The translations under genes were made by a program, and so were the position numbers. Source: a virus. From it: a stretch of DNA of 64,000 nt. The notes under the pieces were generated by a model. It ran no database searches and was not told the origin of the DNA. It saw only the letters and a program-made list of their open reading frames with translations. Positions within the stretch are counted from its first letter, which is position 1. Every line of letters starts with the position of its first letter. The stretch covers positions 23,836 through 87,835 of IMG/VR virus record IMGVR_UViG_3300033273_000513, one strand, 5' to 3'. This document shows positions 25,390 to 32,145 of the stretch, piece after piece.

Positions 25390-25803
25390 ATGGCAACTCG
25401 TTCACGCATCGGCATCGAACTTCAAAATGGATCTATTCTCTCTGTTTATCATCACTGGGATGGTTATCCTTCTTGGTTGGGTCGGATTCTTGAAACGCAC
25501 TACAATACAAAGGAGAAAGTTTCCGAACTGATTGATGGCGGTGACATGTCATCCTGCTGGAGTGATACTGTCTGGGGCAAAGATCGCACCGATGGTCAGA
25601 AATATGGCCCTGAGTATTACTCTGAACGCGGTGAAGATTGTCCTCCTCGTCTTGATGAAGACATGGAAGAGTTCTTTTCTGATAATGAAGAATACTCTTA
25701 CATCTTCCATGATGGTAACTGGTTTGCTTATGACATGCACCAGTGGGAAGCTAATGTAGCACCTGAACCTGTAGAGATTCCCTCTGGAGAACTTGTCTGC
25801 TGA
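25390..25803 (+). CDS. Conserved phage protein of unknown function
   Basis: A 137-residue acidic protein starting MATRSRIGIELQNGSILSVYHHWDGYPSWLG (quoted as landmarks MATRSRIGIELQ and YHHWDGYPSWLG). Further landmarks are SSCWSDTVWG, ERGEDCPPRLDED and FAYDMHQWE. Proteins of this pattern occur in many cyanophages and other phages without known function; the conserved His, Trp and Cys residues could be structural or catalytic. Its stop abuts the next start (TGATG). Confidence 0.75.
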   Translation: MATRSRIGIELQNGSILSVYHHWDGYPSWLGRILETHYNTKEKVSELIDGGDMSSCWSDTVWGKDRTDGQKYGPEYYSERGEDCPPRLDEDMEEFFSDNEEYSYIFHDGNWFAYDMHQWEANVAPEPVEIPSGELVC

Positions 25804-26093
25804 TGAATTTACCTGAAGATTTTCCACATCAACCACCTGAGAATTACACCTATGAGGTTACTCAATTCAAACGCAACACTCTTGCTATTTGGTGTTGCAA
25901 TCATTCTCAATTCAATTACAACGGTGGTGATGTTGCAAAAACTATCTGGGGATTCTATGACACCAAGAAACGACAATACCACGCACCAATCAACAGTAAA
26001 AAGGTAGGTGCTGTGGTTGACATCTCATCGACAAGATCCTATACTGCTATGGCCATCAATCTCAGTCCTTTGGAGCGTGCTTTCTATGATTGA
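25803..26093 (+). CDS. Hypothetical protein
   Basis: A 96-residue protein starting MNLPEDFPHQPPENYTYEV, with AIWCCNHSQFNYNGG and TIWGFYDTKKRQYHAPIN. The sequence suggests a small globular beta protein. It overlaps the previous stop by one base and the next gene by 8 bp, in a coupled series leading to the epimerase. Confidence 0.68.
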   Translation: MNLPEDFPHQPPENYTYEVTQFKRNTLAIWCCNHSQFNYNGGDVAKTIWGFYDTKKRQYHAPINSKKVGAVVDISSTRSYTAMAINLSPLERAFYD

Positions 26094-26277
26094 TAAAACT
26101 GAGATGCACTATCAGTGTATTGAACATGTTGAGAACTTCTATATGGAACGTATGGAAGAACTTGTAGACAAAGAACAATTTGATGATTCGCACGCTCTTT
26201 GGGAAGAGTTTGTGGTCGATACTGAAGAACCTGATGAATGGATCTTCGTTGAATATATTTCCGAAACTCTAAAATGA
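26086..26277 (+). CDS. Small acidic hypothetical protein
   Basis: A 63-residue acidic protein taken from the ATG at 26086 (MIDKTEMHYQCIEHVENFYM) because the open frame upstream is only a shadow of the previous gene. It ends WIFVEYISETLK. It overlaps the genes on both sides by 4-8 bp. No recognised domain. Confidence 0.66.
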   Translation: MIDKTEMHYQCIEHVENFYMERMEELVDKEQFDDSHALWEEFVVDTEEPDEWIFVEYISETLK

Positions 26278-27290
26278 AGACTGCTCTTATCACTGGAGGT
26301 GCTGGGTTTATTGCTCACCACCTCATTTCCCGTATTCTGAAAGAAACTGATTGGAATATCGTCACTCTTGATCGACTGGATTACAGTGGTAATCTGAATC
26401 GTCTGAATGACATTCTGTTGCACGATTGCACACCAGAACAACGTCAACGTGTCCGTGTAGTTTTCCATGATCTTAAAGCCGAACTGAACCCACTTGTCCG
26501 TCGTGAGATTGGTAAAGTGGATTATGTTCTGCACCTTGCTGCTGGATCTCATGTAGATCGCAGTATTGATTATCCCATGGAATTTGTCATGGATAATGTG
26601 GTCGGGACATGTAACATTCTTGACTTTGCACGATCTCAAGATAATCTTGAGAGATTCTTGTATTTCAGCACAGATGAAGTCTTCGGACCAGCACCTGATG
26701 GTATCAAGTATAAGGAGAACGATCGCTACAACTCCACCAATCCTTACAGTGCCACTAAAGCTGGAGGTGAAGAACTTGCGGTAGCATATCAGAACACTTA
26801 TGGTATGCCGATTTACATCACTCACACGATGAATGTTTTCGGGGAACGTCAACACCCCGAGAAGTATATTCCGATGTGTATTCGTCGCGTTCGTGATGGT
26901 GATTGTGTCACGATTCATAGTGACAACACCCGCACAATCCCTGGTTCTCGTCATTATATTCACGCTGATGATGTTGCGTCTGCTGTGTTGTTCCTCCTTG
27001 GAAAAGACATCATTGAACGTAACTATGGTGGTGCAAAGTGTCCTAAGTTCAATATCGTTGGCGCTGAAGAATTGAACAATCTGGAACTTGCTCAAATCAT
27101 CGCAGATGCACAAGGTCGTGAACTCAACTATGAATTGGTTGACTTCCACTCTTCTCGTCCTGGACATGATCTTCGCTATGCTCTTGATGGTGATAAGATG
27201 AAAACAATGGGATGGACTCCTGCTAAATCAGTGCGGGAACGAATTGCTGAAGTGACGGCGTGGACATTGAACAATGAGCGTTGGCTATAA
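26274..27290 (+). CDS. NAD-dependent epimerase/dehydratase, dTDP-glucose 4,6-dehydratase-like
   Basis: A 338-residue extended short-chain dehydrogenase (Rossmann fold). GGAGFIA at residues 8-14 binds NAD. LHLAAGSHVDRS, FSTDEVFG and the catalytic YSATK (Tyr-x3-Lys) follow in the normal order, and RHYIHADDVASA is in the substrate half. The closest match by motif is dTDP-glucose 4,6-dehydratase, which makes the 4-keto-6-deoxy sugar precursor of surface glycans. As an auxiliary metabolic gene it could alter host surface sugars or glycosylate a phage component; the exact substrate cannot be read. Full length with intact motifs. Confidence 0.85.
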   Translation: MKTALITGGAGFIAHHLISRILKETDWNIVTLDRLDYSGNLNRLNDILLHDCTPEQRQRVRVVFHDLKAELNPLVRREIGKVDYVLHLAAGSHVDRSIDYPMEFVMDNVVGTCNILDFARSQDNLERFLYFSTDEVFGPAPDGIKYKENDRYNSTNPYSATKAGGEELAVAYQNTYGMPIYITHTMNVFGERQHPEKYIPMCIRRVRDGDCVTIHSDNTRTIPGSRHYIHADDVASAVLFLLGKDIIERNYGGAKCPKFNIVGAEELNNLELAQIIADAQGRELNYELVDFHSSRPGHDLRYALDGDKMKTMGWTPAKSVRERIAEVTAWTLNNERWL

Positions 27291-27501
27291 TCCACAGGTA
27301 GATGATTACGTCATCTGGAAAGATTCCATCGGCATTGTGCTTGAGGGATGGGTCTATTTCGTCTGTGATAGGTACATCACGATTGAAATCAGTGTGAGAG
27401 ACAAACCCGATGACCTTGTAGATTTTCACAAAAAAGTTCACTGTTGTGTGCTTTGTTTCGCTGAAGATTGGCACAAATTGCGTTGCGTGGACAGTCGGTA
27501 G
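27274..27501 (+). CDS. Small hypothetical protein
   Basis: A 75-residue protein starting MSVGYNPQVDDYVIWKDS and containing GIVLEGWVYFVCDRYITIEI then HCCVLCF. It resembles a small SH3-like or KOW-like beta fold by its pattern, but this is a guess. It overlaps the epimerase end by 17 bp and is followed by a hairpin-rich gap. Confidence 0.62.
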   Translation: MSVGYNPQVDDYVIWKDSIGIVLEGWVYFVCDRYITIEISVRDKPDDLVDFHKKVHCCVLCFAEDWHKLRCVDSR

Positions 27502-27552
27502 GACAGTCCTAGAACTGTCTCAGACCCCTCGCCAAGGACTGCCAGAGGGTCT
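27502..27552 (+). terminator. Paired hairpins in the gap before 27582
   Basis: GACAGT/ACTGTC (27502-27507, 27514-27519) and AGACCC/GGGTCT (27522-27527, 27547-27552) form two successive stem-loops. The core CGCCAAGGACTGCCAGAGGG resembles the element at 20301-20321. Only a weak T-rich tail follows, so it may terminate or process RNA. Confidence 0.55.
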
Positions 27553-27581
27553 ATATTGTATTTGTTGAGAGGAACACCCCA

Positions 27582-27809
27582 ATGCAAGTCACTTCCAAGC
27601 GTCACTCCATGGTTGTCGAGTTCCGCCCTCATGCCATTCTGACTGACAAGTTCGTTTACACTCTGAAGTTCAAAGGTGAGACACAATCCATGCGGTTGAT
27701 GTCCCGTCGTGATATGATCGAAACTGTTAACGCCCGTCTGGATCTGCACGGTTACACTGTTACCGACTTCCTCACTGAGCCCCAACAATATATGCCCGCC
27801 GCCTGCTGA
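27582..27809 (+). CDS. Small hypothetical protein
   Basis: A 75-residue basic protein starting MQVTSKRHSMVVEFRP, with YTLKFKGETQSMRLMSRR and ending MPAAC. GAGAGGAAC before the start is a good ribosome site. First gene of a short operon after the paired hairpins. No recognised domain. Confidence 0.68.
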   Translation: MQVTSKRHSMVVEFRPHAILTDKFVYTLKFKGETQSMRLMSRRDMIETVNARLDLHGYTVTDFLTEPQQYMPAAC

Positions 27810-27811
27810 TT

Positions 27812-27952
27812 ATGTCTCTTATTAAACAATTTCTTTTTACAATGATGAACGACGAAACTATCAATCAATTTCTTGATGAATGTGAACCATCAGAAGATGA
27901 TGTTGATAACTATTGTCAAATGATCGAAGAGGTTCAACATGCTGAGAACTAA
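27812..27952 (+). CDS. Small acidic hypothetical protein
   Basis: A 46-residue protein starting MSLIKQFLFTMMNDETIN and ending EEVQHAEN; the C-terminal half is very acidic. It begins 2 bp after the previous stop and overlaps the next gene by 14 bp. No recognised domain. Confidence 0.6.
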   Translation: MSLIKQFLFTMMNDETINQFLDECEPSEDDVDNYCQMIEEVQHAEN

Positions 27953-28217
27953 TTTGTCAACGTCTCTGGGTGGCACAGTAGAGACAGATATTCCTGATGA
28001 TGTAGAATGGATCGATGATGCTTTTTACATCAAAAAGACACGATTCGGTCTTTTTACCAGTGTGTTGAAGAAACCCCTGGGTCAACACTTTCTGACTGGT
28101 GGTGATAGAGAGTCGGTGATTATCATGTCCCGTTGGCATCTCAAATGTCTACAGGATGGTACACTGGATGATTACACTCGCGTCGTTAATTCTGGAGTCG
28201 TTGCAGGTAAACTATGA
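27939..28217 (+). CDS. Hypothetical protein
   Basis: A 92-residue protein starting MLRTNLSTSLGGTVETD, with DDAFYIKKTRFGLF and IIMSRWHLKCLQDGTLDD. It overlaps its two neighbours by 14 bp and 4 bp, typical of this tightly packed small-gene region. No recognised domain. Confidence 0.66.
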   Translation: MLRTNLSTSLGGTVETDIPDDVEWIDDAFYIKKTRFGLFTSVLKKPLGQHFLTGGDRESVIIMSRWHLKCLQDGTLDDYTRVVNSGVVAGKL

Positions 28218-28411
28218 TTGATACTTGGAGAGAATATAGTAACAGATCTATCGCCAAAAATCTTCTGGACAGTGTAGCTGAATTGACCAATGGAACATTA
28301 CACACAGTCAAATGTGTCAACTCCCGAGGAGAATCCTCCACAAAATATGTCATCGAAGTCCCTGATGCCAGGAGTTCTGATGTTTCTGGGAGTGATACTA
28401 GCGACTCTTAG
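28214..28411 (+). CDS. Small hypothetical protein
   Basis: A 65-residue protein starting MIDTWREYSNRSIAKNLL and ending in a Ser/Asp-rich tail (SSDVSGSDTSDS). The reading frame overlaps a second, membrane-protein frame by 32 bp at its end. No recognised domain. Confidence 0.62.
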   Translation: MIDTWREYSNRSIAKNLLDSVAELTNGTLHTVKCVNSRGESSTKYVIEVPDARSSDVSGSDTSDS

Positions 28412-28487
28412 TGTGATCGTCGCTGGTTATTTCAAAGGTAATATGCACATCGAAGCAGTATGGCATTCTCTGCATAATTTCACATGA
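28380..28487 (+). CDS. Very small single-span membrane protein
   Basis: A 35-residue peptide starting MFLGVILATLSVIVAGYFKG and ending HSLHNFT. Its N-terminal half is one hydrophobic segment. AGGAG (28370-28374) is ideally placed for the ATG at 28380; earlier in-frame starts (28347, 28365) are possible. It overlaps the end of the 65-aa gene in another frame. Function unknown; a membrane-active peptide is plausible. Confidence 0.5.
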   Translation: MFLGVILATLSVIVAGYFKGNMHIEAVWHSLHNFT

Positions 28488-28509
28488 ACGTATTATTTGC
28501 GCTACGAGA

Positions 28510-28558
28510 TATAAATACTCTACTGAGACTTGACATAAAGTCTTTGAGAGAGTATCAT
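28510..28558 (+). promoter_or_regulatory. Tandem late and sigma-70-type promoters
   Basis: A perfect T4 late core TATAAATA (28510-28517) is followed by TTGACA (28530-28535), a 17-bp spacer and TATCAT (28553-28558). The inverted repeat AGACTT/AAGTCT (28526-28531, 28538-28543) overlaps the -35 box and could be an operator. Both would drive the gene at 28592. Confidence 0.68.
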
Positions 28559-28591
28559 ACTTAAGTTCACCAACCCCTACGAGATCTTACG

Positions 28592-28756
28592 ATGTACGCT
28601 CAAACAATCCCACAAAAATCAAAATTTCGTGTCACTCTTGAATTTGATGTTTTCGATGATTTCGATCCTTATAACATCAACTGGGACAAACTGTTTGACA
28701 TCGAAGGTCAAGAGAGTTTGAGCGTACATGTCGAAGATCTGACCGACGACTGGTAA
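28592..28756 (+). CDS. Small acidic conserved cyanophage protein
   Basis: A 54-residue acidic protein starting MYAQTIPQKSKFRVTLEFDV and ending VHVEDLTDDW. It has its own dual promoter and its own terminator, so it is a single-gene transcription unit, unlike its neighbours, which suggests strong or timed expression. No recognised domain. Confidence 0.68.
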   Translation: MYAQTIPQKSKFRVTLEFDVFDDFDPYNINWDKLFDIEGQESLSVHVEDLTDDW

Positions 28757-28775
28757 TATATTGAACACAGATCCG

Positions 28776-28841
28776 CGTTCGTGGTAGTGCTTGTGTGACA
28801 CTAATCTTAGTGTCCATAATTTCCGCCACGGACGTTTTTTT
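28776..28841 (+). terminator. Nested intrinsic terminator
   Basis: CGTTCGTGG (28776-28784) pairs with CCACGGACG (28826-28834), followed by seven T residues. A perfect inner hairpin GACACTAA/TTAGTGTC (28797-28804, 28807-28814) sits in the loop. Confidence 0.75.
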
Positions 28842-28873
28842 ATGATATTTTAAGAACAATCGAGGATTTCTTC

Positions 28874-28993
28874 ATGACTGAGCAACAAATTCAAGAAATG
28901 ATGAAAGATGAACTTTTGATGGAAATTATCGAGGAAGAAGCAGCAAAGTATGAAATCACAGTTGATTACTACATTCAAGAATTTGCACTGTGA
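28874..28993 (+). CDS. Small conserved cyanophage protein
   Basis: A 39-residue protein starting MTEQQIQEMMKDELLMEI and ending YYIQEFAL, acidic and helical. Small proteins of this pattern are widespread in cyanophages. GAGGA lies 10 bp ahead of the start. Its stop overlaps the GTG start of the next gene. Function unknown. Confidence 0.68.
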   Translation: MTEQQIQEMMKDELLMEIIEEEAAKYEITVDYYIQEFAL

Positions 28994-29148
28994 ACTTTAC
29001 ATCGGAAGAACTCAAGTATCTTGATCGTTTGTTAAGCTGTGCTTCGTCTTATACGATTGCTCGTGGCGAACAAATTGACCATCCTACAGTGAAACATAAG
29101 GAACTTCAACAAAAGATTAAAAACCAACTGCAAAGACTGCACCAATGA
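28990..29148 (+). CDS. Small hypothetical protein with GTG start
   Basis: A 52-residue basic protein whose GTG start overlaps the preceding stop (CTGTGA). It begins (M)NFTSEELKYLDRLLSCASS and ends NQLQRLHQ; probably helical. Overlap on both sides supports it being a real coupled gene. Confidence 0.6.
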   Translation: MNFTSEELKYLDRLLSCASSYTIARGEQIDHPTVKHKELQQKIKNQLQRLHQ

Positions 29149-29318
29149 GCAAGAAATTCTTCGGCGAAGTTTGGTTAGAATCACCAGAACATCCTCGCCA
29201 ACCTGATAGAGTGATCTGCCTGCCAGATAGTATCACAACTTCAGCAGAAGGCGAAGAATTGATGAAGCGAATGATGCCCCATGCTTTTCATGTTCGAGCG
29301 TTCGTGATGGACTGTTAG
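29145..29318 (+). CDS. Small hypothetical protein
   Basis: A 57-residue protein starting MSKKFFGEVWLESPEHP and ending AFHVRAFVMDC. The ATG overlaps the previous stop. The gene ends inside a hairpin (GGACTGT/ACAGTCC) that begins the next intergenic element. No recognised domain. Confidence 0.62.
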   Translation: MSKKFFGEVWLESPEHPRQPDRVICLPDSITTSAEGEELMKRMMPHAFHVRAFVMDC

Positions 29319-29350
29319 TGTGACAGTCCGCGAGCTGTCCACATTTTCCG

Positions 29351-29366
29351 CCACTGGGGTGGTTTT
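29351..29366 (+). terminator. Hairpin with T tail
   Basis: CCAC/GTGG with TTTT forms a weak terminator-like stem. A second hairpin GACAG/CTGTC lies just upstream, near 29321-29339. The T run begins the repeated 27-bp element. Confidence 0.45.
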
Positions 29367-29389
29367 CATGTATTCTATAAGAGTCAAAG
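29363..29389 (+). promoter_or_regulatory. Repeated 27-bp operon element, copy 1
   Basis: TTTTCATGTATTCTATAA followed by GAGTCAAAG. The TATTCT or TATAAG part could be a -10 box and AAAGAAA a weak ribosome site; no -35 box is clear. Fifteen bases from its end to the ATG at 29404. Confidence 0.55.
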
Positions 29390-29403
29390 AAATTCACCAC
29401 TAA

Positions 29404-29607
29404 ATGACACTGACCGAACGCAATCAAAAGTTGTACGAACTCCGCAAACAACTTGACAAAAAGCGTAACGAACTTGCATGGATTGAGACCGAGATGATGG
29501 CAGTTCGTTCAGAATATGATCGGGAAAGAGCTGATTTGTTTCAACAAATGTTTGAAGAGAGGAACACTCTGTGGGATCACCTTGATCGCGTGACTGTCAA
29601 CAACTGA
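29404..29607 (+). CDS. Small coiled-coil protein
   Basis: A 67-residue protein starting MTLTERNQKLYELRKQLDKK. The whole length is heptad-rich (ELRKQLDKKRNELAWIETEM), indicating an alpha-helical coiled coil. It is first in a three-gene operon (29404-30073) and its stop overlaps the next start (TGATGA). Function unknown. Confidence 0.7.
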   Translation: MTLTERNQKLYELRKQLDKKRNELAWIETEMMAVRSEYDRERADLFQQMFEERNTLWDHLDRVTVNN

Positions 29608-29780
29608 TGAAAAATCCTTACGTCGAAAATCTCATTGAAATGGGATATGATCGTGCTGACTGTGAAACAGTCGCAGTTGCTGGAGTTGATAAGACTTTCC
29701 CACTGAACATTCATGGGAGAGTGTATCAAACTCAAGAAGAATACGATCAAGCACTTCACGATTTTCTCAACGGACAATGA
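29607..29780 (+). CDS. Small hypothetical protein
   Basis: A 57-residue acidic protein starting MKNPYVENLIEMGYDRADCE and ending ALHDFLNGQ. The first 30 residues are reminiscent of a UBA-like three-helix pattern (LIEMGYDR), which is only a resemblance. Overlaps both neighbours by 1-4 bp. Confidence 0.63.
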   Translation: MKNPYVENLIEMGYDRADCETVAVAGVDKTFPLNIHGRVYQTQEEYDQALHDFLNGQ

Positions 29781-30073
29781 ACTACACTCTCAAACAACTG
29801 CAACAACGAGTCAACAAACTCATCGAAAAACAGGGTGAAGATGCATACTGTGGTGCATGGATTTACACTAAAGAGGATGTTTGTATCATAACAGATGAGG
29901 GAGATGAGTTATATCCTTGCGAGGATAATCCTGAACTGACTGAACGTATCTTCAATGATGTGGGCAACATTGATTACATCTACACTGTAATTCAAGACTG
30001 CGTTAATGAAGTTTCAGAGGAACAATTCATGCTTTACCAACAAGAATTAGACGAATCGCCGTTGGTTCAATGA
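29777..30073 (+). CDS. Acidic hypothetical protein
   Basis: A 98-residue acidic protein starting MNYTLKQLQQRVNKLIEKQG, with AYCGAWIYTKEDVCII and a helical C-terminus ending DESPLVQ. Third gene of the operon; a hairpin (30077-30103) follows 4 bp after the stop. No recognised domain. Confidence 0.7.
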   Translation: MNYTLKQLQQRVNKLIEKQGEDAYCGAWIYTKEDVCIITDEGDELYPCEDNPELTERIFNDVGNIDYIYTVIQDCVNEVSEEQFMLYQQELDESPLVQ

Positions 30074-30122
30074 TAACGTGTGACAGTCTTAGAGCTGTTC
30101 ACGATTGGTTGAAACGGGTTCG

Positions 30123-30149
30123 TTTTCGTGTATTATTAAAGAGTCAAAG
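30123..30149 (+). promoter_or_regulatory. Repeated 27-bp operon element, copy 2
   Basis: TTTTCGTGTATTATTAAA followed by GAGTCAAAG, 12 bp before the ATG at 30161. A hairpin (CGTG..ACAG with CTGTTCACG, 30077-30103) and a small stem GAAACG/CGTTTTC lie just upstream. Confidence 0.55.
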
Positions 30150-30160
30150 GGATTTCGCCG

Positions 30161-30349
30161 ATGCGCCACACCAAAGCACAAGTTCTTGAGCAGTTTCGTC
30201 TCAACTGGAAAGCACAAACTATTGCCAATCCTATACTGAAAGCTGATGTAGTTTGGAAGCGTGAAGCATGGAATAACTTCACCGATGATCTCTGCAAAGA
30301 GGGTTACATTACCAAGAATCAGCACAACAACTGGAACAATCCTTTCTGA
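30161..30349 (+). CDS. Small hypothetical protein
   Basis: A 62-residue protein starting MRHTKAQVLEQFRLNWKAQT and ending NQHNNWNNPF, helical, rich in Trp and Asn. First gene after element copy 2; its stop overlaps the start of the next gene (TGATGA). No recognised domain. Confidence 0.67.
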   Translation: MRHTKAQVLEQFRLNWKAQTIANPILKADVVWKREAWNNFTDDLCKEGYITKNQHNNWNNPF

Positions 30350-30549
30350 TGAACATTTTTCCCATTGATGACCAACTGATTATGTTAATCGATCGTTTGA
30401 ATAATGCGATCAATGTTTGTTATGAAGCACCTGAAATTGAGGATCAGGGTTATCCTTATGCTACAGGATATTCGCGGTCTGCGATGATAGAAGTCGCAGA
30501 TAGTTTAGGTGCTATTGTTAAACAAATGCGAGAGGGAGTGGACGGTTGA
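30349..30549 (+). CDS. Small hypothetical protein
   Basis: A 66-residue protein starting MNIFPIDDQLIMLIDRLNNA, with QGYPYATGYSRSAMIEVADS. Last gene of a two-gene operon; the hairpin of the next element starts 15 bp after its stop. No recognised domain. Confidence 0.65.
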   Translation: MNIFPIDDQLIMLIDRLNNAINVCYEAPEIEDQGYPYATGYSRSAMIEVADSLGAIVKQMREGVDG

Positions 30550-30582
30550 GCTAGTTGCACACAGCCCCTTGTGGGGTCGCCG

Positions 30583-30609
30583 TTTTCGTGTATTATTAGA
30601 GAGTCAAAG
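30583..30609 (+). promoter_or_regulatory. Repeated 27-bp operon element, copy 3
   Basis: TTTTCGTGTATTATTAGA followed by GAGTCAAAG, 10 bp before the ATG at 30619. A GCCCC/GGGGT hairpin (30564-30577) lies directly upstream. Confidence 0.55.
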
Positions 30610-30618
30610 GAACAGCAC

Positions 30619-30792
30619 ATGTCTGACCAACAATTTTCCGCAACAATCTACAAACAACTGTTCACAGGAGCTGAGTGGGATGCGATTGCTTTTGCTATGA
30701 AAGACTACGGTGATTTTCATGGCGGTGTTGATGAAGCCATTGCAAATCGAGTTCAAGAGAAGATCAACGCAATTTTCGACCTCACTAAGTGA
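30619..30792 (+). CDS. Small hypothetical protein
   Basis: A 57-residue protein taken from the ATG at 30619 (MSDQQFSATIYKQLFTGAEW), just after AAAGGAAC. It ends EKINAIFDLTK. A longer frame upstream would run back through the promoter element and is rejected. First gene of a four-gene operon. No recognised domain. Confidence 0.67.
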   Translation: MSDQQFSATIYKQLFTGAEWDAIAFAMKDYGDFHGGVDEAIANRVQEKINAIFDLTK

Positions 30793-30800
30793 ATCAAATC

Positions 30801-31145
30801 ATGACTCAAACATTGACACAAACCAAACCACAATTTCTGACCGAAGCACTCATCGAAGTGCTGAACAATGAGTGGAAAGTTAATTCCATTGAATCTGGTC
30901 GTGACCTTTATCATCAACTTGAGGTAGAAGAAGGTCGCAAGTATTTGAAAGTATGGGATCGTCTTTATCGTGCTGGTGATGCTGATGACTGCCGCAGTTG
31001 CTGGATGTTCGTTGATAAGAATACCGGCGAATGTTACAAACCAGCATCATACAAAGCACCTGCAAAAGGTGTTCGTTATCTGATTACTCAGTTGGCAGAT
31101 AATCCTCACATTTGTGATCCCTACGGTTCCTTTCTTTATCTCTGA
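30801..31145 (+). CDS. Conserved cyanophage protein of unknown function
   Basis: A 114-residue protein taken from the ATG at 30801 (MTQTLTQTKPQFLTEALI); a GTG at 30789, overlapping the previous stop, would add four residues. Landmarks are YLKVWDRLYRAGDADDCRSC and KPASYKAPAKGVRYLI. Function unknown. Confidence 0.72.
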   Translation: MTQTLTQTKPQFLTEALIEVLNNEWKVNSIESGRDLYHQLEVEEGRKYLKVWDRLYRAGDADDCRSCWMFVDKNTGECYKPASYKAPAKGVRYLITQLADNPHICDPYGSFLYL

Positions 31146-31147
31146 AA

Positions 31148-31351
31148 ATGCAATTCCAAGTTACTGAGATTGAGTTTGATTTTGATGATTCTGCTTCCTA
31201 TGATAAGGAACCAGGATATTTTCAAACAATTATTGATGACACAATCGGTACAATTTGGGATGCCGATGATGGAGATGATCTCATCGAAGAGATCACATCT
31301 GCCACAGGTTGGTGTGTCAAATCCATTGATTATCGTCACGTTCTCAAATGA
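31148..31351 (+). CDS. Small acidic conserved cyanophage protein
   Basis: A 67-residue, very acidic protein starting MQFQVTEIEFDFDDSASYD and ending VKSIDYRHVLK, with TIWDADDGDDLIEEIT. Begins 2 bp after the previous stop and overlaps the next gene by 4 bp. Function unknown. Confidence 0.7.
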   Translation: MQFQVTEIEFDFDDSASYDKEPGYFQTIIDDTIGTIWDADDGDDLIEEITSATGWCVKSIDYRHVLK

Positions 31352-31515
31352 TTACTTCCAAGCGTTACATGCTCAAAATCATGAAAGATTGTGAGTATGC
31401 TCATCCTCTCACAAGAGAACAAAAGTTTGAAGTCTTCTGCAAAGTGTGTGATAATATGCTCGAAGCGGGGAGACTTTCCAAAGCAAAACATAAACAATGG
31501 ACCGAGATCTGGTGA
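31348..31515 (+). CDS. Small basic hypothetical protein
   Basis: A 55-residue protein starting MITSKRYMLKIMKDCEYAHP and ending AKHKQWTEIW, with two cysteines (FCKVC) that may form a small metal site, although a full set of ligands is not visible. Overlaps the preceding gene by 4 bp. Last gene before hairpin 31530-31553. Confidence 0.63.
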   Translation: MITSKRYMLKIMKDCEYAHPLTREQKFEVFCKVCDNMLEAGRLSKAKHKQWTEIW

Positions 31516-31529
31516 CGAGTGGGCCCAGT

Positions 31530-31553
31530 GCGGGAAGTGTCCATATTTCCCGC
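31530..31553 (+). terminator. Hairpin before element copy 4
   Basis: GCGGGAA (31530-31536) pairs with TTCCCGC (31547-31553) around a 10-base loop. A T-rich stretch (CTTCTCATTT) follows, not a pure T run. Confidence 0.5.
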
Positions 31554-31564
31554 CACCGCTTCTC

Positions 31565-31591
31565 ATTTCATGTATTCTATAAGAGTCAAAG
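31565..31591 (+). promoter_or_regulatory. Repeated 27-bp operon element, copy 4
   Basis: ATTTCATGTATTCTATAA followed by GAGTCAAAG, 22 bp before the ATG at 31613, preceded by hairpin 31530-31553. Confidence 0.55.
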
Positions 31592-31612
31592 GAACACAAC
31601 TCACCCGACATC

Positions 31613-31960
31613 ATGCGTAAGATCGAAAAGCAAATGTGTGCCGCCATTCATTACAATCAGAACTGGCAATCTGCAAACACTTCTGTTCACTTTGATCCCG
31701 AAACTGGCATCTCTGTTGTTCGTCTTCACGGCAACAAAATTGCTGAGGTTAGTGACACTGAAGTGACAATCTTCGATGGCGATCATCAAACTAAAACCAC
31801 AAAATCACGTCTGAATGCTCTTTGCACTGAATTTTGTATTGCTGGCGAAGGTGTTTTCCAGAAAGATTTTGTCTGGTATGTTCGTAAGTTCGTCGGTGCA
31901 ATCAACGGACAAAATGTTTACAAGACTGAAGACTTCGTTTCTGGTTATGTCTTCGTCTGA
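31613..31960 (+). CDS. Conserved cyanophage protein of unknown function
   Basis: A 115-residue protein starting MRKIEKQMCAAIHYNQNWQ, with VHFDPETGISVVRLHGNKIAE and ending KTEDFVSGYVFV. Proteins of this pattern are frequent in cyanophages; function is unknown. It is the first gene after element copy 4. Confidence 0.76.
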   Translation: MRKIEKQMCAAIHYNQNWQSANTSVHFDPETGISVVRLHGNKIAEVSDTEVTIFDGDHQTKTTKSRLNALCTEFCIAGEGVFQKDFVWYVRKFVGAINGQNVYKTEDFVSGYVFV

Positions 31961-31980
31961 TACCCTTATCTAACATCATC

Positions 31981-32145
31981 ATGTCAGAGTCTAAGTTTCT
32001 TCTTTACGGTCAATTTCATCGTGCAAATGGTTGGATTATGGACGACTGTTTGAGTTACATCAAACTCACAAAAGAGGATGCGATTGCTACATGTAATCGA
32101 CTTAATCCTCACTTCGTTATTTCACATATTGAGGTTGAAGATTGA
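31981..32145 (+). CDS. Small hypothetical protein
   Basis: A 54-residue protein starting MSESKFLLYGQFHRANGW and ending VISHIEVED. A short alpha/beta fold is likely. Its stop overlaps a TTG that could start the next, membrane-like peptide. Confidence 0.66.
   Translation: MSESKFLLYGQFHRANGWIMDDCLSYIKLTKEDAIATCNRLNPHFVISHIEVED

Noticed and set aside
26139-27167. 342-residue minus-strand open frame opposite the epimerase gene
   Set aside because: The + strand frame has a complete catalytic motif set and coupled neighbours; the antisense frame has no recognisable domain.
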